Assembly: GCA_944323345.1 (NCBI GenBank)
Contig: CALUSC010000001.1
Location: 186,001-250,000 of the forward strand
DNA from: an uncultured Bacteroidales bacterium
Lineage (GTDB): Bacteria; Bacteroidota; Bacteroidia; Bacteroidales; UBA932
Direction: 5' to 3'
Length of the DNA stretch: 64,000 nucleotides
Of this stretch, positions 17,219-25,328 are shown one piece after another (within the stretch, counting starts at the first letter, position 1; each line of letters opens with the position of its first letter). The translations under genes and the position numbers were made by a program. The notes beneath the pieces are model-generated. The model was given only the letters and a program-made list of their open reading frames with translations, ran no database searches and had not been told where the DNA came from.

Positions 17219-18367
17219 TCGTAGATGCCGATAATTGATTATTTCAATCTCTCCCGCACTGTTTTCAAAATCTCCGTTATATACGATGCATTTCTTGACT
17301 ACCGGGGAAGCAAGCCAGCCGGACAGTTTCTTCAGTGCAGTTCCAAATTCCGGAACGTATGTCATGGAGGATTTTATTTCAAATGCCTTTATTTCTCCTT
17401 CTTCTTTTAAGAGAAGATCCACTTCATTGCCGTTGCTGTCTCTGTAGAAATATACTCCGCCTTCCCTGCCTTTATTCATTCTGTGCTTGACAGCTTCCAT
17501 GACTACATAGTTTTCAAAAATGTTTCCTCTCATCTTGTCTCTTGACAATTGCCCCGGGCTTTCGATATCAAGCAGGCAGCATGCAAGTCCGGGATCGGTA
17601 AAATACAGTTTCGGACGTTTCACGAGGCGTTTTGATATGTTTCCATAATATGGGGGAAGAAGATATACGATATAAGAAGCAGTCAATACTGATAACCACG
17701 CAGAAATAGTCTTGCTGTCGACACCTATTTCTCCTGATAATTCATTCGCGTTGAAAATCGAACCGATACGCGCAGCGCACAACTTTAGAAATTTGAAGAA
17801 CAGCATGCTGTCTTTTATATGCAGAAAGTCGCGGATGTCTTTTTCCAAATATGTCTTGACATACGACGGATAAAAAAGCCTGGATATATTCTTTCCAGCA
17901 CAGACTGCGGGAAACAGTCCGTCATACAGGAATGTGTTCAGATCTTTTTCATTTTGAAATGACGATATTTCTTCATAAGACATCGGCATAAGTTCATATA
18001 TTCCGGCTCTTCCCGCCAAAGATTCGGACAATGATTTCATAAGTTCGAAATTCGAACTGCCTGAAAGGAAAAACTTTCTTTCGGGATGGTTGTCTACGAT
18101 ACCTTGGATGTACTCGAACAGCATCGGCACTTTTTGTACTTCATCAATGAAAATCGGTTTGTTGGTCTGATTCAGGAAAGCTATCGGGTCATTTTCAGCG
18201 AAGCTTCTGACATTCACATCTTTCAGAGAAAGTTTTACTGCATCAGGGAAAAGATGGCTGAGCAGCGTACTTTTCCCTGACTGCCGTGGTCCGGTGACGG
18301 CAATTACCGGAAAATATCGCGCCGCCTCATTTATGGTCTGTTCTATTTTTCTGGTTATATAATCCAT
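17210..18367 (-). CDS. AAA-type ATPase with DUF4143 domain (mobile-looking single-gene cassette)
   Basis: The 385-residue protein has an N-terminal ATPase domain with Walker A GPRQSGKST (residues 28-36), a FIDEVQ Walker B (near 94) and FFLSGSSNFELM sensor region, followed by a winged-helix-like middle and a C-terminal DUF4143 domain ending in a nuclease-like EVDLLLKEEGEIKAFEIKSS stretch. The E-V-D ... E-I-K-S pattern resembles the PD-(D/E)XK core. No function is established for the family. I start at the ATG at 18367; three codons earlier is only a TTG. The ATG and stop both touch the flanking 40-bp repeats, and the gene looks richer in A+T than its neighbours, both hints of transfer. Confidence 0.88.
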   Translation of the reverse strand: MDYITRKIEQTINEAARYFPVIAVTGPRQSGKSTLLSHLFPDAVKLSLKDVNVRSFAENDPIAFLNQTNKPIFIDEVQKVPMLFEYIQGIVDNHPERKFFLSGSSNFELMKSLSESLAGRAGIYELMPMSYEEISSFQNEKDLNTFLYDGLFPAVCAGKNISRLFYPSYVKTYLEKDIRDFLHIKDSMLFFKFLKLCAARIGSIFNANELSGEIGVDSKTISAWLSVLTASYIVYLLPPYYGNISKRLVKRPKLYFTDPGLACCLLDIESPGQLSRDKMRGNIFENYVVMEAVKHRMNKGREGGVYFYRDSNGNEVDLLLKEEGEIKAFEIKSSMTYVPEFGTALKKLSGWLASPVVKKCIVYNGDFENSAGEIEIINYRHLRFM

Positions 18368-18406
18368 TTTATGCAAAATCGGAATTGAATTCCGAAATTA
18401 CATAAA
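18367..18406 (+). repeat. 40-bp palindromic direct repeat, copy B (left edge of ATPase gene)
   Basis: Second copy of the 40-bp sequence at 17179-17218. Its arms, TTTATGCAAAATCGGAATT and the complement of AATTCCGAAATTACATAAA, agree at 16 of 19 positions. The ATPase ATG (18365-18367 read on the minus strand) begins on its first base, so this copy also covers the region where the gene's promoter or operator must lie. Confidence 0.85.
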
Positions 18407-18816
18407 ATTATTCTAAAAATCAAAGGATTCAGACAAAAATCACGCTGCTCGCTCTCGACCCTTATTAAGCTGTTTCATAGCTTTTCCTCGTTCCGCCTCG
18501 GATATCGCGGAATACACTCCGCTATGTCTCACTCGGTTAAGGGGATGTCGCTCCTTCCAGTCACGGTCCCTGCGGGACTTGTTAAATAACGTCAGTTCGA
18601 CGAACTATTATACTCAGGACCAGAGACTTCGTCGAACTGACGTTACGATTTCTTCGAAATCTCTTTCCTTTTACGTGCCACCCCTCCTAAATCCTCCCCT
18701 TCGTATGGGAGGACTTACCTACGGATTCGTTTCCCGAATCCTATAAAAGAGGTAGTTCTCTGAAATTCACTGCGTTCTTTTCATCGAACTCACGTTAAAT
18801 AAATTTGTTCTGCTCT
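18407..18816. other. non-coding, repeat-rich stretch without a gene
   Basis: No convincing reading frame of useful length occurs here on either strand. The segment contains short inverted repeats (18587-18645, and a small hairpin GATTTCTTCGAAATC after it), the latter part is pyrimidine rich, and it passes into the tandem repeat array. It looks like decayed or repeat-derived sequence between the ATPase cassette and the next gene. Confidence 0.6.
18587..18645. repeat. perfect 18-bp inverted repeat
   Basis: TAACGTCAGTTCGACGAA at 18587-18604 is followed after 23 bases by its exact reverse complement at 18628-18645. There is no T-run after it, so it is not a standard terminator; it may be an element end or a dispersed palindromic repeat. 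Confidence 0.75.
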
Positions 18817-19079
18817 CGGCTTCTGCGATATTTGGCCTGCGGCCACATATACTGTGGCACTTCGGGAATGGAAATTAAACAAGTTTATTTCCATTCCTCT
18901 CAGTTTCTGCGTATATTTGCCGCTGTCGCGTCACATATACTGTGGCACTTCGGCAAAGTAAATAAATTTCCTTTGCTCTCAGTTTCTGCGTATATTTGCC
19001 GCTGTCGCGTCACATATACTGTGGCACTTCGGCAAAGTAAATAAATTTCCTTTGCTCTCAGTTTCTGCGTATATTTGCA
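18817..19079 (+). repeat. 79-bp tandem repeats, each carrying a -7 promoter box
   Basis: Two identical 79-bp units start at 18901 and 18980; a third begins at 19059 but keeps only its first 20 bases before running into the gene leader. A diverged 84-bp copy lies at 18817-18900. Each unit carries TATATTTG (18912, 18991, 19070), a perfect -7 box, at the foot of a possible stem-loop (TTTGCCG 18916-18922 with CGGCAAA 18951-18957). Confidence 0.85.
19070..19077 (+). promoter_or_regulatory. -7 box next to the acyltransferase-like gene
   Basis: TATATTTG, 30 bases before the ATG at 19107, is the gene-proximal one of three identical boxes in the tandem repeats. TTTG at 19051-19054 could serve as -33 element with short spacing. 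Confidence 0.6.
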
Positions 19080-19106
19080 GTTTGACTAAAGTAAGTACGA
19101 ATAGTT

Positions 19107-20228
19107 ATGGCAGATTATAAGGTAGTCGAGGTGGTCTCAGGCGGTGACCTGAAAAAATTCATCAAGTTTCCGAATGACCTGTACAGGAATTGTCCCCAGT
19201 ATGTTCCGGCATTGTTCGCAGACCAGAAAAAGTCATTGACGGCGGCGCCGTCACTCGAATATTGCACCAGAAAGATGTGGATGGTGCTGGACGGGAAAAA
19301 GGTCGTCGGCCGTATCTGCGGCATGATAAATCCGAGGTACAACGAACGCTACGGAAAGAAAAGGGCGCGTTTCGGGTGGTTCGACACCATAAATGACATC
19401 GAAGTGGCGAGGCTGTTGCTCGGTACGGCCGAGAAATGGGCAAAGGAGAACGGCATGACTGAAATCCACGGGCCCCTCTATTACAATACTCTCGGAAAGC
19501 AGGGCATGCTGGTGGAAGGCTACGAGAATCTGGCTCCGTTCAACTGCCTGTACAACTATCCGTACTACAATGACCTGGTGACCGCGCTCGGATATGAGAA
19601 AGAATGCGACTGGGTACAGTACAAGCTCAGGGCAGACCAGCAGCTTCCGGATAAGATGGTGGCTGTGGCTGACCGCCTGATGTCCAGGTACAAACTGGTG
19701 GAGGGAGATATCGATACATTGAAGCATGACAGGGCGCTCGTGCGTGAATTTTTCAGAATTTACAATGAAAGCTTTGCGGAAAGCGTATATAATTTCATTC
19801 CGTTTACCGATGAAGAGATAGAGGATGAGGCAAATCAGACTATAGGCCTGTTGGATAAGAGGTTATGCTGCTTCCTTCTCGATGAGAACAGGGATATTGC
19901 AGCTTTCGGCATATCTTTTCCTTCCATATCGAAGGCTCTGCAGAAGGCAAAGGGTTCCATGTTCCCGTTCGGATGGATACATTTCCTGAAGGCGTTGAAG
20001 AAATTCGATACCATCGATCTGATGATAAACGGCGCTGCTCCTAAATGGCAGAATACGGGAGTCTCGTCCGTCTACCACAGTATCATGGCGAGGAAGTACC
20101 GTGAATCCGGCGTGAAATGGGCGATAACGAATCCTCAGATAGATACTAATTCCGCATCTTTCGTGTGGGAGAAATACGAACATGAGCTCTACATGCGGAG
20201 ACGTTGCTATGTAAAGACGATAGGATAA
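19107..20228 (+). CDS. GNAT-like acyltransferase, conserved in Bacteroidota
   Basis: The 373-residue protein resembles large GNAT-fold proteins of the phylum annotated as N-acetyltransferase-like. The first half has [19 protein letters not shown] and [17 protein letters not shown], then [24 protein letters not shown], typical of the family; the second half repeats the fold with [14 protein letters not shown]. No signal peptide or membrane segment is seen, so it should be cytoplasmic. The substrate is unknown. It is preceded by the tandem promoter repeats and followed by prfA after 28 bases. Confidence 0.7.
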   Translation: MADYKVVEVVSGGDLKKFIKFPNDLYRNCPQYVPALFADQKKSLTAAPSLEYCTRKMWMVLDGKKVVGRICGMINPRYNERYGKKRARFGWFDTINDIEVARLLLGTAEKWAKENGMTEIHGPLYYNTLGKQGMLVEGYENLAPFNCLYNYPYYNDLVTALGYEKECDWVQYKLRADQQLPDKMVAVADRLMSRYKLVEGDIDTLKHDRALVREFFRIYNESFAESVYNFIPFTDEEIEDEANQTIGLLDKRLCCFLLDENRDIAAFGISFPSISKALQKAKGSMFPFGWIHFLKALKKFDTIDLMINGAAPKWQNTGVSSVYHSIMARKYRESGVKWAITNPQIDTNSASFVWEKYEHELYMRRRCYVKTIG

Positions 20229-20256
20229 ACAAACAAGATTACCGGAAATAAAATAT

Positions 20257-21342
20257 ATGTCAGAAAATACGTTGATAGAAAAAATCCTGGGACTGCAGGA
20301 AAAATATGAGGATCTGCAGAAACAGCTTTCGGATCCGGAAGTGATTTCGGACATGAAAAAGTACGTGCAGCTTAACAAGGAGTACAAGGAACTGGCTCCT
20401 ATAATCAAGGCAGGCATCGAATATAAGAAAATGATGGACGATTACGATTCGGCCAAGGAGATTCTGGCGACTGAGAAAGACGAGGAGCTGAGAGAGATGG
20501 CCAAAGAGGAAGTCGCAGACATAGAGCAGAAGATTCCTGCCATGGAAGAGAACATAAAGCTGTTGCTTATTCCTGCCGACCCGCAGGACAGCAAGAATGC
20601 CATTCTGGAAATCAGGGGAGGTACTGGCGGCGATGAGGCTGCCATCTTTGCCGGAGACCTTTTCAGAATGTATTCCAAATATGCCGAAAAGAAAGGCTGG
20701 AAAATGGAGGTCACGAACCAGTCGGAAGGCGCTGCGGGAGGTTTCAAGGAAATAGTCTGCAAGATTTCCGGCGACCATGTGTACGGGACGCTCAAATACG
20801 AGTCCGGAGTGCACCGCGTCCAGCGTGTGCCACAGACCGAGACCCAGGGCAGGGTCCATACATCTGCTGCGTCAGTGGCAGTGTTGCCTGAAGCCGACGA
20901 GTTCGATATAGAGCTGAACATGAATGATATCAGAAAAGATACTTTCTGCTCTTCCGGTCCTGGAGGACAATCGGTGAATACGACTTATTCCGCTATCCGC
21001 CTTACGCATATCCCGTCAGGAATCGTGGTCCAGTGCCAGGATGAGAAATCTCAGTTGAAGAATTTCGACAAGGCTCTCGCCGAGCTTCGTACCAGGCTTT
21101 ACAACATGGAGTACGAGAAGTATCTGAACGAGATTTCCGCCAAGCGCAAGACTATGGTATCCACGGGTGACAGGTCCGCGAAAATCAGGACTTACAACTA
21201 TCCTCAGTCCCGCGTGACTGATCACAGGATAAATTATACCATGTATAATCTGCCTGTGTTCATGGACGGTGAGATACAGGAGGTGATAGACCAGCTGCAG
21301 ATTGCGGAGAATGCCGAGCGCCTGAAGGCAGCCGCAGAATAG
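20257..21342 (+). CDS. prfA: peptide chain release factor 1
   Basis: The 361-residue factor ends translation at UAA and UAG. It has the PxT codon-recognition tripeptide as PQT within [14 protein letters not shown], and the catalytic GGQ in [18 protein letters not shown]. The coiled-coil N-terminal domain and overall length are standard. It could be cotranscribed with the acyltransferase-like gene upstream. A strong stem-loop overlaps its stop codon. Confidence 0.97.
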   Translation: MSENTLIEKILGLQEKYEDLQKQLSDPEVISDMKKYVQLNKEYKELAPIIKAGIEYKKMMDDYDSAKEILATEKDEELREMAKEEVADIEQKIPAMEENIKLLLIPADPQDSKNAILEIRGGTGGDEAAIFAGDLFRMYSKYAEKKGWKMEVTNQSEGAAGGFKEIVCKISGDHVYGTLKYESGVHRVQRVPQTETQGRVHTSAASVAVLPEADEFDIELNMNDIRKDTFCSSGPGGQSVNTTYSAIRLTHIPSGIVVQCQDEKSQLKNFDKALAELRTRLYNMEYEKYLNEISAKRKTMVSTGDRSAKIRTYNYPQSRVTDHRINYTMYNLPVFMDGEIQEVIDQLQIAENAERLKAAAE

Positions 21343-21362
21343 CGCACGCTACGCGCTATTCT
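21336..21362 (+). terminator. stem-loop over the prfA stop codon
   Basis: AGAATAGCGC (21336-21345) pairs perfectly with GCGCTATTCT (21353-21362) around a 7-base loop, and includes the prfA stop codon. No T-run follows, so termination or mRNA protection are both possible. Confidence 0.45.
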
Positions 21363-21439
21363 GCTCAAAGCGAATATGGGCGTAACGCAGCAAATACCCT
21401 TTAGTCGGCTTCAGTCAACAGCATTTAGGAATCCTGATA

Positions 21440-22147
21440 ATGATGAAGAACAACAATTTCGACCAATACGCGGAGAAATATGACGCATGGTTTCTGGAGA
21501 ACACGAATGTCCTCTATTCGGAAGCCGCCCTGGTGGCATATTTCCTCCGTAAAAACGAAAAGATCCTCTCGATCGGCTGCGGAAGCGGTCTTTTCGAGAG
21601 GATTCTCCGTACTGACTACGATATTCTGATAGAAGACGGCGTGGAACCCTCTTCCGACATGGCGCAGATAGCCAGAGCCAGAGGCATGAACGTGACTGTC
21701 GCTACGGCAGAAGATCATATAGCCGCGCCGTGTTCCTATGACACGATTCTGTACAACGGATGTCCGGGCTATATAACCGACCTCGATCTGGCCCTCTCGC
21801 ACAGTTACGATGCACTGAAACCCGGAGGCAAGGCAATACTGATAGATATCCCGAAAGAAAGCTCATACGGAGTCCTGTATAACCTCGCCAAAGCTCTCGG
21901 CACCTGGGACCATTCTTTGCTGGAAGGTGTTCAGCCGAAAGATCCTTATCCTATTGAACTGGTGACAAAGGCATGCTGGAGGACCACTGCAGAGAAAGTG
22001 GAGTCCATGCGTAAGGCAGGATTCTCGGACTTCGAATTTGCCCAGACCCTGACTACGCATCCCCTGAATTCCGGCGACTATATACAGAAACCGGTTCCCG
22101 GCTGCGATTCAGGCGATTATGTCGCCATTTGCGGGTATAAACGCTGA
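21440..22147 (+). CDS. class I SAM-dependent methyltransferase
   Basis: The 235-residue protein has the FDQYAEKYDAWF opening and the SAM-binding motif ILSIGCGSGLFE (about 40-51), then GVEPSSDM and the YDTILYNG strand of small-molecule methyltransferases of the UbiE/Methyltransf_11 type. Substrate is unknown. It starts with two consecutive ATG codons at 21440 and 21443. It is followed after 5 bases by the tenA-thiD group, suggesting one transcript. Confidence 0.85.
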   Translation: MMKNNNFDQYAEKYDAWFLENTNVLYSEAALVAYFLRKNEKILSIGCGSGLFERILRTDYDILIEDGVEPSSDMAQIARARGMNVTVATAEDHIAAPCSYDTILYNGCPGYITDLDLALSHSYDALKPGGKAILIDIPKESSYGVLYNLAKALGTWDHSLLEGVQPKDPYPIELVTKACWRTTAEKVESMRKAGFSDFEFAQTLTTHPLNSGDYIQKPVPGCDSGDYVAICGYKR

Positions 22148-22152
22148 GAGTC

Positions 22153-22848
22153 ATGTGGAGCGACGAGGCCTGGCAGGCGGCAGAGCCTGTATACCTGCAG
22201 ATTCTGGCACATCCTTTCATTGTCGGACTGACATCCGGAGACCTTTCTCCCGACAGGTTCAGGTATTATATAGAGCAGGATTCGCTTTATCTCAGGGAAT
22301 ACTGTCGCGTTATGGCAGTCATGTCCTCACGTTTCGACGATCCGGAAGCAGCACGTCTGTTCATGACATTTGCCCGGGAAAATCTCGATGCCGAAAAGGC
22401 TCTTCACGATTTTTATATGTCCGTATCCGGACAATGTTCCCGCTTCGCCTCTCATGAGCCGGGAGAGGCCGCAGTTCATTCTTGTCCGCCTTCTCCGGCA
22501 TGTCTGCTGTGTTCCTCACATTTGTGGAGACAGGCAGTGTCGGAGCCCCTTGAGGTGGCATTGGCCTCCGTCCTTCCGTGTTTTACCGTGTACAGCAGGG
22601 TGGGACAGGCCGTTTTCGAGGCTGCTTTTCCGGCTCTTGAGACCAACCCGTACGGTAAATGGATTGCAACGTATGGCAGTACCTCTTTCGATGAACCGAC
22701 GGAAAAACTTGTGGCTTTGTGCAATGATGCGGCCGCCGGTGCCACACCTGTCATGCGTGGCAGGATGACAGAAGCCTTCGTTACGGGAGTTAAACTGGAA
22801 TGGCTGTTCTGGAACAGCGCATACGAAATGGAAAAATGGAAAATCTGA
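22153..22848 (+). CDS. tenA: TenA family protein (thiaminase II / aminopyrimidine aminohydrolase)
   Basis: The 231-residue protein matches TenA, which salvages thiamin breakdown products by hydrolysing aminomethylpyrimidine. The expected active-site residues can be seen: Asp43 in YIEQDSLYL, Cys143 in LPCFTVY, and Glu216 in KLEWLFWNSAYEME. An internal stretch around residues 93-128 is longer and more Cys/Pro rich than in the best-known TenA proteins. It overlaps thiD by 13 bases, which supports the salvage role. I see no TPP riboswitch upstream. Confidence 0.88.
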   Translation: MWSDEAWQAAEPVYLQILAHPFIVGLTSGDLSPDRFRYYIEQDSLYLREYCRVMAVMSSRFDDPEAARLFMTFARENLDAEKALHDFYMSVSGQCSRFASHEPGEAAVHSCPPSPACLLCSSHLWRQAVSEPLEVALASVLPCFTVYSRVGQAVFEAAFPALETNPYGKWIATYGSTSFDEPTEKLVALCNDAAAGATPVMRGRMTEAFVTGVKLEWLFWNSAYEMEKWKI

Positions 22849-23654
22849 AGAAATACAGGGTGGCGCTGTCCATAGCCGGCAGCGATCCCAGCGGCGGAGC
22901 TGGCCTTCAGGCCGACCTGAAGACATTTTCCGCGTGCGGATGTTATGGAGCTACGGCCGTGGTGGCAGTAGTGGATGAAAATACGGTAGGGGTGACAGGC
23001 GTTCATCCTATACCTGTGGATTTTGTCACAGGGCAGATACGCTCCGTGCTGGACGATATCGGAGCCGATGCCGTCAAGATAGGCATGCTTCACAGTTCCG
23101 AACTGGTTATCGCCGTAAAAGAGACTCTGGAAAAATATGACATCAGCAATATTGTACTCGATCCCGTGATGGTCGCGACATCCGGCGATCCGCTTCTGGA
23201 AGCCGATGCAGTCGAGACATTGAAGACTGTGCTGATACCGTATGCAAGAGTCATAACCCCTAACATCCCTGAAGCGGAGATACTTCTCGGGAAGAGGATT
23301 ACATCCCAGTCAGAATTGCCTGAATGCGCCAGGCTCTTGTCACAGGATGGAAAAGTGTCTGTATTGCTGAAAGCAGGCCATCTGTCTGACGAGGAACTGA
23401 CAGATGTATTCTATAATGCCGAAACCGGCAATGTCCTTGAACTGAAATCCCCTCGTCTGGCTACCGCCAATACGCATGGTACAGGTTGCACCCTGTCTTC
23501 TGCCGTAGCCGCTTTTCTGGCCAGAGGCTTCTGTCTGGATGATGCGGTGCGCAATGCCAAGGATTATATCGCCCGGGCCATTGAAGCCGGGTCGCATTAC
23601 CGTATAGGCCACGGCCATGGCCCTGTCCATCATTTTTTCGAATTCTGGGAATAA
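22836..23654 (+). CDS. thiD: hydroxymethylpyrimidine/phosphomethylpyrimidine kinase
   Basis: The 272-residue kinase phosphorylates HMP and HMP-P in thiamin synthesis and salvage. ALSIAGSDPSGGAGLQADLKTF at the start and ANTHGTGCTLSSAVAAFLARG near the end are the ribokinase-like substrate- and ATP-binding signatures. The ATG at 22836 lies inside the tenA end; an ATG frame extension to 22800 would only add residues from the overlap. Coupled tenA-thiD translation fits a joint pyrimidine salvage route. Confidence 0.95.
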   Translation: MENLKKYRVALSIAGSDPSGGAGLQADLKTFSACGCYGATAVVAVVDENTVGVTGVHPIPVDFVTGQIRSVLDDIGADAVKIGMLHSSELVIAVKETLEKYDISNIVLDPVMVATSGDPLLEADAVETLKTVLIPYARVITPNIPEAEILLGKRITSQSELPECARLLSQDGKVSVLLKAGHLSDEELTDVFYNAETGNVLELKSPRLATANTHGTGCTLSSAVAAFLARGFCLDDAVRNAKDYIARAIEAGSHYRIGHGHGPVHHFFEFWE

Positions 23655-23667
23655 GCTGGAGAATGTT

Positions 23668-24339
23668 ATGGCAAGTACGGTCAGAGGCGTATTCTTCGAT
23701 ATGGACGGCGTCGTTATAGACAGCAAGTCCCTGTGGAGCAATATCCTCGATACTGTTGCAGCTTCTTTTTCCCTGGATTTGTCCCTGCTTCGCAAATATG
23801 ACGGACTGAATCTTTCCACAAAGGAAGCGATGCGCCGGGTTCTGGAAGACAGCGGATATCGTTCTTCCGATATGCTCGGCAGTCTTATTTCCGAAATAGA
23901 CAGGCTGTACGCTTCCCTCATGTCGGAATATACCTTTATGGAACTGGGGATCCGTGAAGTCCTTGACATGCTGTCCGGGAAAGGAGTATTTATGGTCCTG
24001 GTAAGCAATTCTTCACGCAGTCAGGTGGATATGGTAATCGGGCATTACGGTCTTGGAGATATCTTCAAAGCCGAAGTGACCGCTGACGATGTTCTGTGCG
24101 GCAAGCCAGACGGCGAACCCTACCTCAAGGCCCTCACTCTGTCAGGGCTCGCGCCTGATGAAACGGTAGTGGTGGAGGATTCGATGACCGGAGTAGTTTC
24201 GGCAGGAAATGCCGGTCTGGACTGCATTATGATAGCCGGACCTGCAGTTCCCGCGGATTTCAAGTCCGTACGATGTGTCTGCAGGGAGAAACTGTATGAA
24301 ATTTTGGATAAACTTACTGGAGATGAAAAAGATAATTAA
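23668..24339 (+). CDS. HAD-superfamily phosphatase/phosphomutase-like protein
   Basis: The 223-residue protein has all HAD motifs: FFDMDGVVID (I), VLVSNSS (II), KPDGEPY (III Lys) and VVEDSMTGV (IV). The cap placement after motif I and the overall length resemble beta-phosphoglucomutase and sugar-phosphate phosphatases. In a thiamin-salvage group a thiamin monophosphate or HMP-P phosphatase is conceivable, but this is inference from context. The ATG at 23668 follows thiD by 13 bases; its 3' end overlaps the thioesterase gene by 17 bases. Confidence 0.87.
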   Translation: MASTVRGVFFDMDGVVIDSKSLWSNILDTVAASFSLDLSLLRKYDGLNLSTKEAMRRVLEDSGYRSSDMLGSLISEIDRLYASLMSEYTFMELGIREVLDMLSGKGVFMVLVSNSSRSQVDMVIGHYGLGDIFKAEVTADDVLCGKPDGEPYLKALTLSGLAPDETVVVEDSMTGVVSAGNAGLDCIMIAGPAVPADFKSVRCVCREKLYEILDKLTGDEKDN

Positions 24340-24796
24340 CCCGTGGCTCGGCCTGGAGGATCAGGGCTACAATTGTTTCGGATGTGCACCGTCGAACAGG
24401 TACGGTCTCAAGATGGAATTTTACGAAGACGGCGACGAAGTGGTTTCATACTGGAATCCTTCGGATGATTATCAGGGATGGCTGCACACTCTTCACGGCG
24501 GCATACAGTCCACTCTGATGGACGAAATCGCGATGTGGGTCATTGCGCGCAAGCTGCAGACTTCCGGCATGACTACCAGAATGGACATCAAGTTCAGAAA
24601 GCCTGTTCCTACAGGACCTGATGTCAAGATCGAAGTACGCTCCCATATCCGTGAAATGAAGAGAAACTTCGCCATTCTCGATGCGCGTATCCTTCATGAC
24701 GGAACGGTATGTTCGGAGGCTGAGATTACATATTTCTGTTTTCCCAAGGAGAAAGCGGCTTCTGATTTCTATTTCAGCGGATGCGAGGTGGAATAA
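24323..24796 (+). CDS. PaaI-type hotdog-fold thioesterase
   Basis: The 157-residue protein has a single hotdog fold: NCFGCAPSNRYGLKMEF at the N terminus, then the GWLHTLHGGIQSTLMDEIAMW helix with the HGG and acidic residue used in PaaI-type thioesterases. It probably hydrolyses an acyl-CoA in the cytoplasm; the substrate is not predictable. I used the ATG at 24323. It ends the thiamin-type group and faces the fab operon across a bidirectional terminator. Confidence 0.83.
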   Translation: MKKIINPWLGLEDQGYNCFGCAPSNRYGLKMEFYEDGDEVVSYWNPSDDYQGWLHTLHGGIQSTLMDEIAMWVIARKLQTSGMTTRMDIKFRKPVPTGPDVKIEVRSHIREMKRNFAILDARILHDGTVCSEAEITYFCFPKEKAASDFYFSGCEVE

Positions 24797-24819
24797 ATAT
24801 CCGCCTGCAGCTGATAAAG

Positions 24820-24861
24820 AGAGAGAGGGTGACCAGAAAGATTCCGGGTCACCCTCTCTCT
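24820..24861. terminator. bidirectional terminator between thioesterase and fabZ
   Basis: A perfect 15-bp stem joins AGAGAGAGGGTGACC (24820-24834) and GGTCACCCTCTCTCT (24847-24861) with a 12-base loop. A-rich and T-rich flanks are short, but the position between two convergent gene ends fits. Confidence 0.75.
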
Positions 24862-24883
24862 TTGCGGATTTGTCTGCGCCAAA

Positions 24884-25294
24884 CTACGCCAGCGCGAATG
24901 AAAGGTCGCCTCTGCAGCAGAGTTTGCCGTTGACTTTAAGAGATGCCTCAGTGAAGAAGATGTTCCCTCTTCTCCCGGTCAGTTTCGCCGTGATTTCGCA
25001 GAGATCTCCCGGACGAACGATATTCTTGAACTTCACGTTGTTGATTCCGGTGTAGAGAGTAGTCTTGCCCTGTACTTCATCTTTCACGAGCAATACGCAG
25101 CTCTGGGCCATGATTTCGCATTGGATAACGCCAGGAACGATAGGATTGCCGGGGAAATGTCCGCGGCAGAAGAATTCGTCTTCACGTATCCTGTATTTGG
25201 CATGGGCTACGCCTTCTTCATCGATTTCCACCTCATCGACCAGAAGCATCGGCTCCCTGTGAGGCAAATATTCCTTGAGTTCTTCTCTGTTCAT
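24884..25294 (-). CDS. fabZ: 3-hydroxyacyl-ACP dehydratase
   Basis: The 136-residue hotdog enzyme dehydrates 3-hydroxyacyl-ACP to trans-2-enoyl-ACP in fatty acid synthesis. It has LPHREPMLLVDEV at the start, the catalytic His46 in CRGHFPGNPIVPG and catalytic Glu60 in CEIMAQ. It is the last gene of the operon fabH-fabK-fabF-fabZ, 34 bases after fabF. Length is near the usual size. Confidence 0.93.
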   Translation of the reverse strand: MNREELKEYLPHREPMLLVDEVEIDEEGVAHAKYRIREDEFFCRGHFPGNPIVPGVIQCEIMAQSCVLLVKDEVQGKTTLYTGINNVKFKNIVRPGDLCEITAKLTGRRGNIFFTEASLKVNGKLCCRGDLSFALA

Positions 25295-25328
25295 TTCAAA
25301 TATGGTTTAGATTCTAGCGGTAATCGAT

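Noticed and set aside
18805..19044. 79-codon frame within the tandem repeats
   Set aside because: Its amino acid sequence is only the translation of the 79-bp units and it starts and stops within repeat DNA.
18407..19106. insertion sequence, tRNA gene or CRISPR array in the gene-free stretch
   Set aside because: No transposase frame, no cloverleaf and the repeats are contiguous without spacers of unique sequence.
22088..22152. TPP riboswitch before tenA
   Set aside because: The gap to the upstream gene is only 5 bases and there is no THI-box-like sequence.
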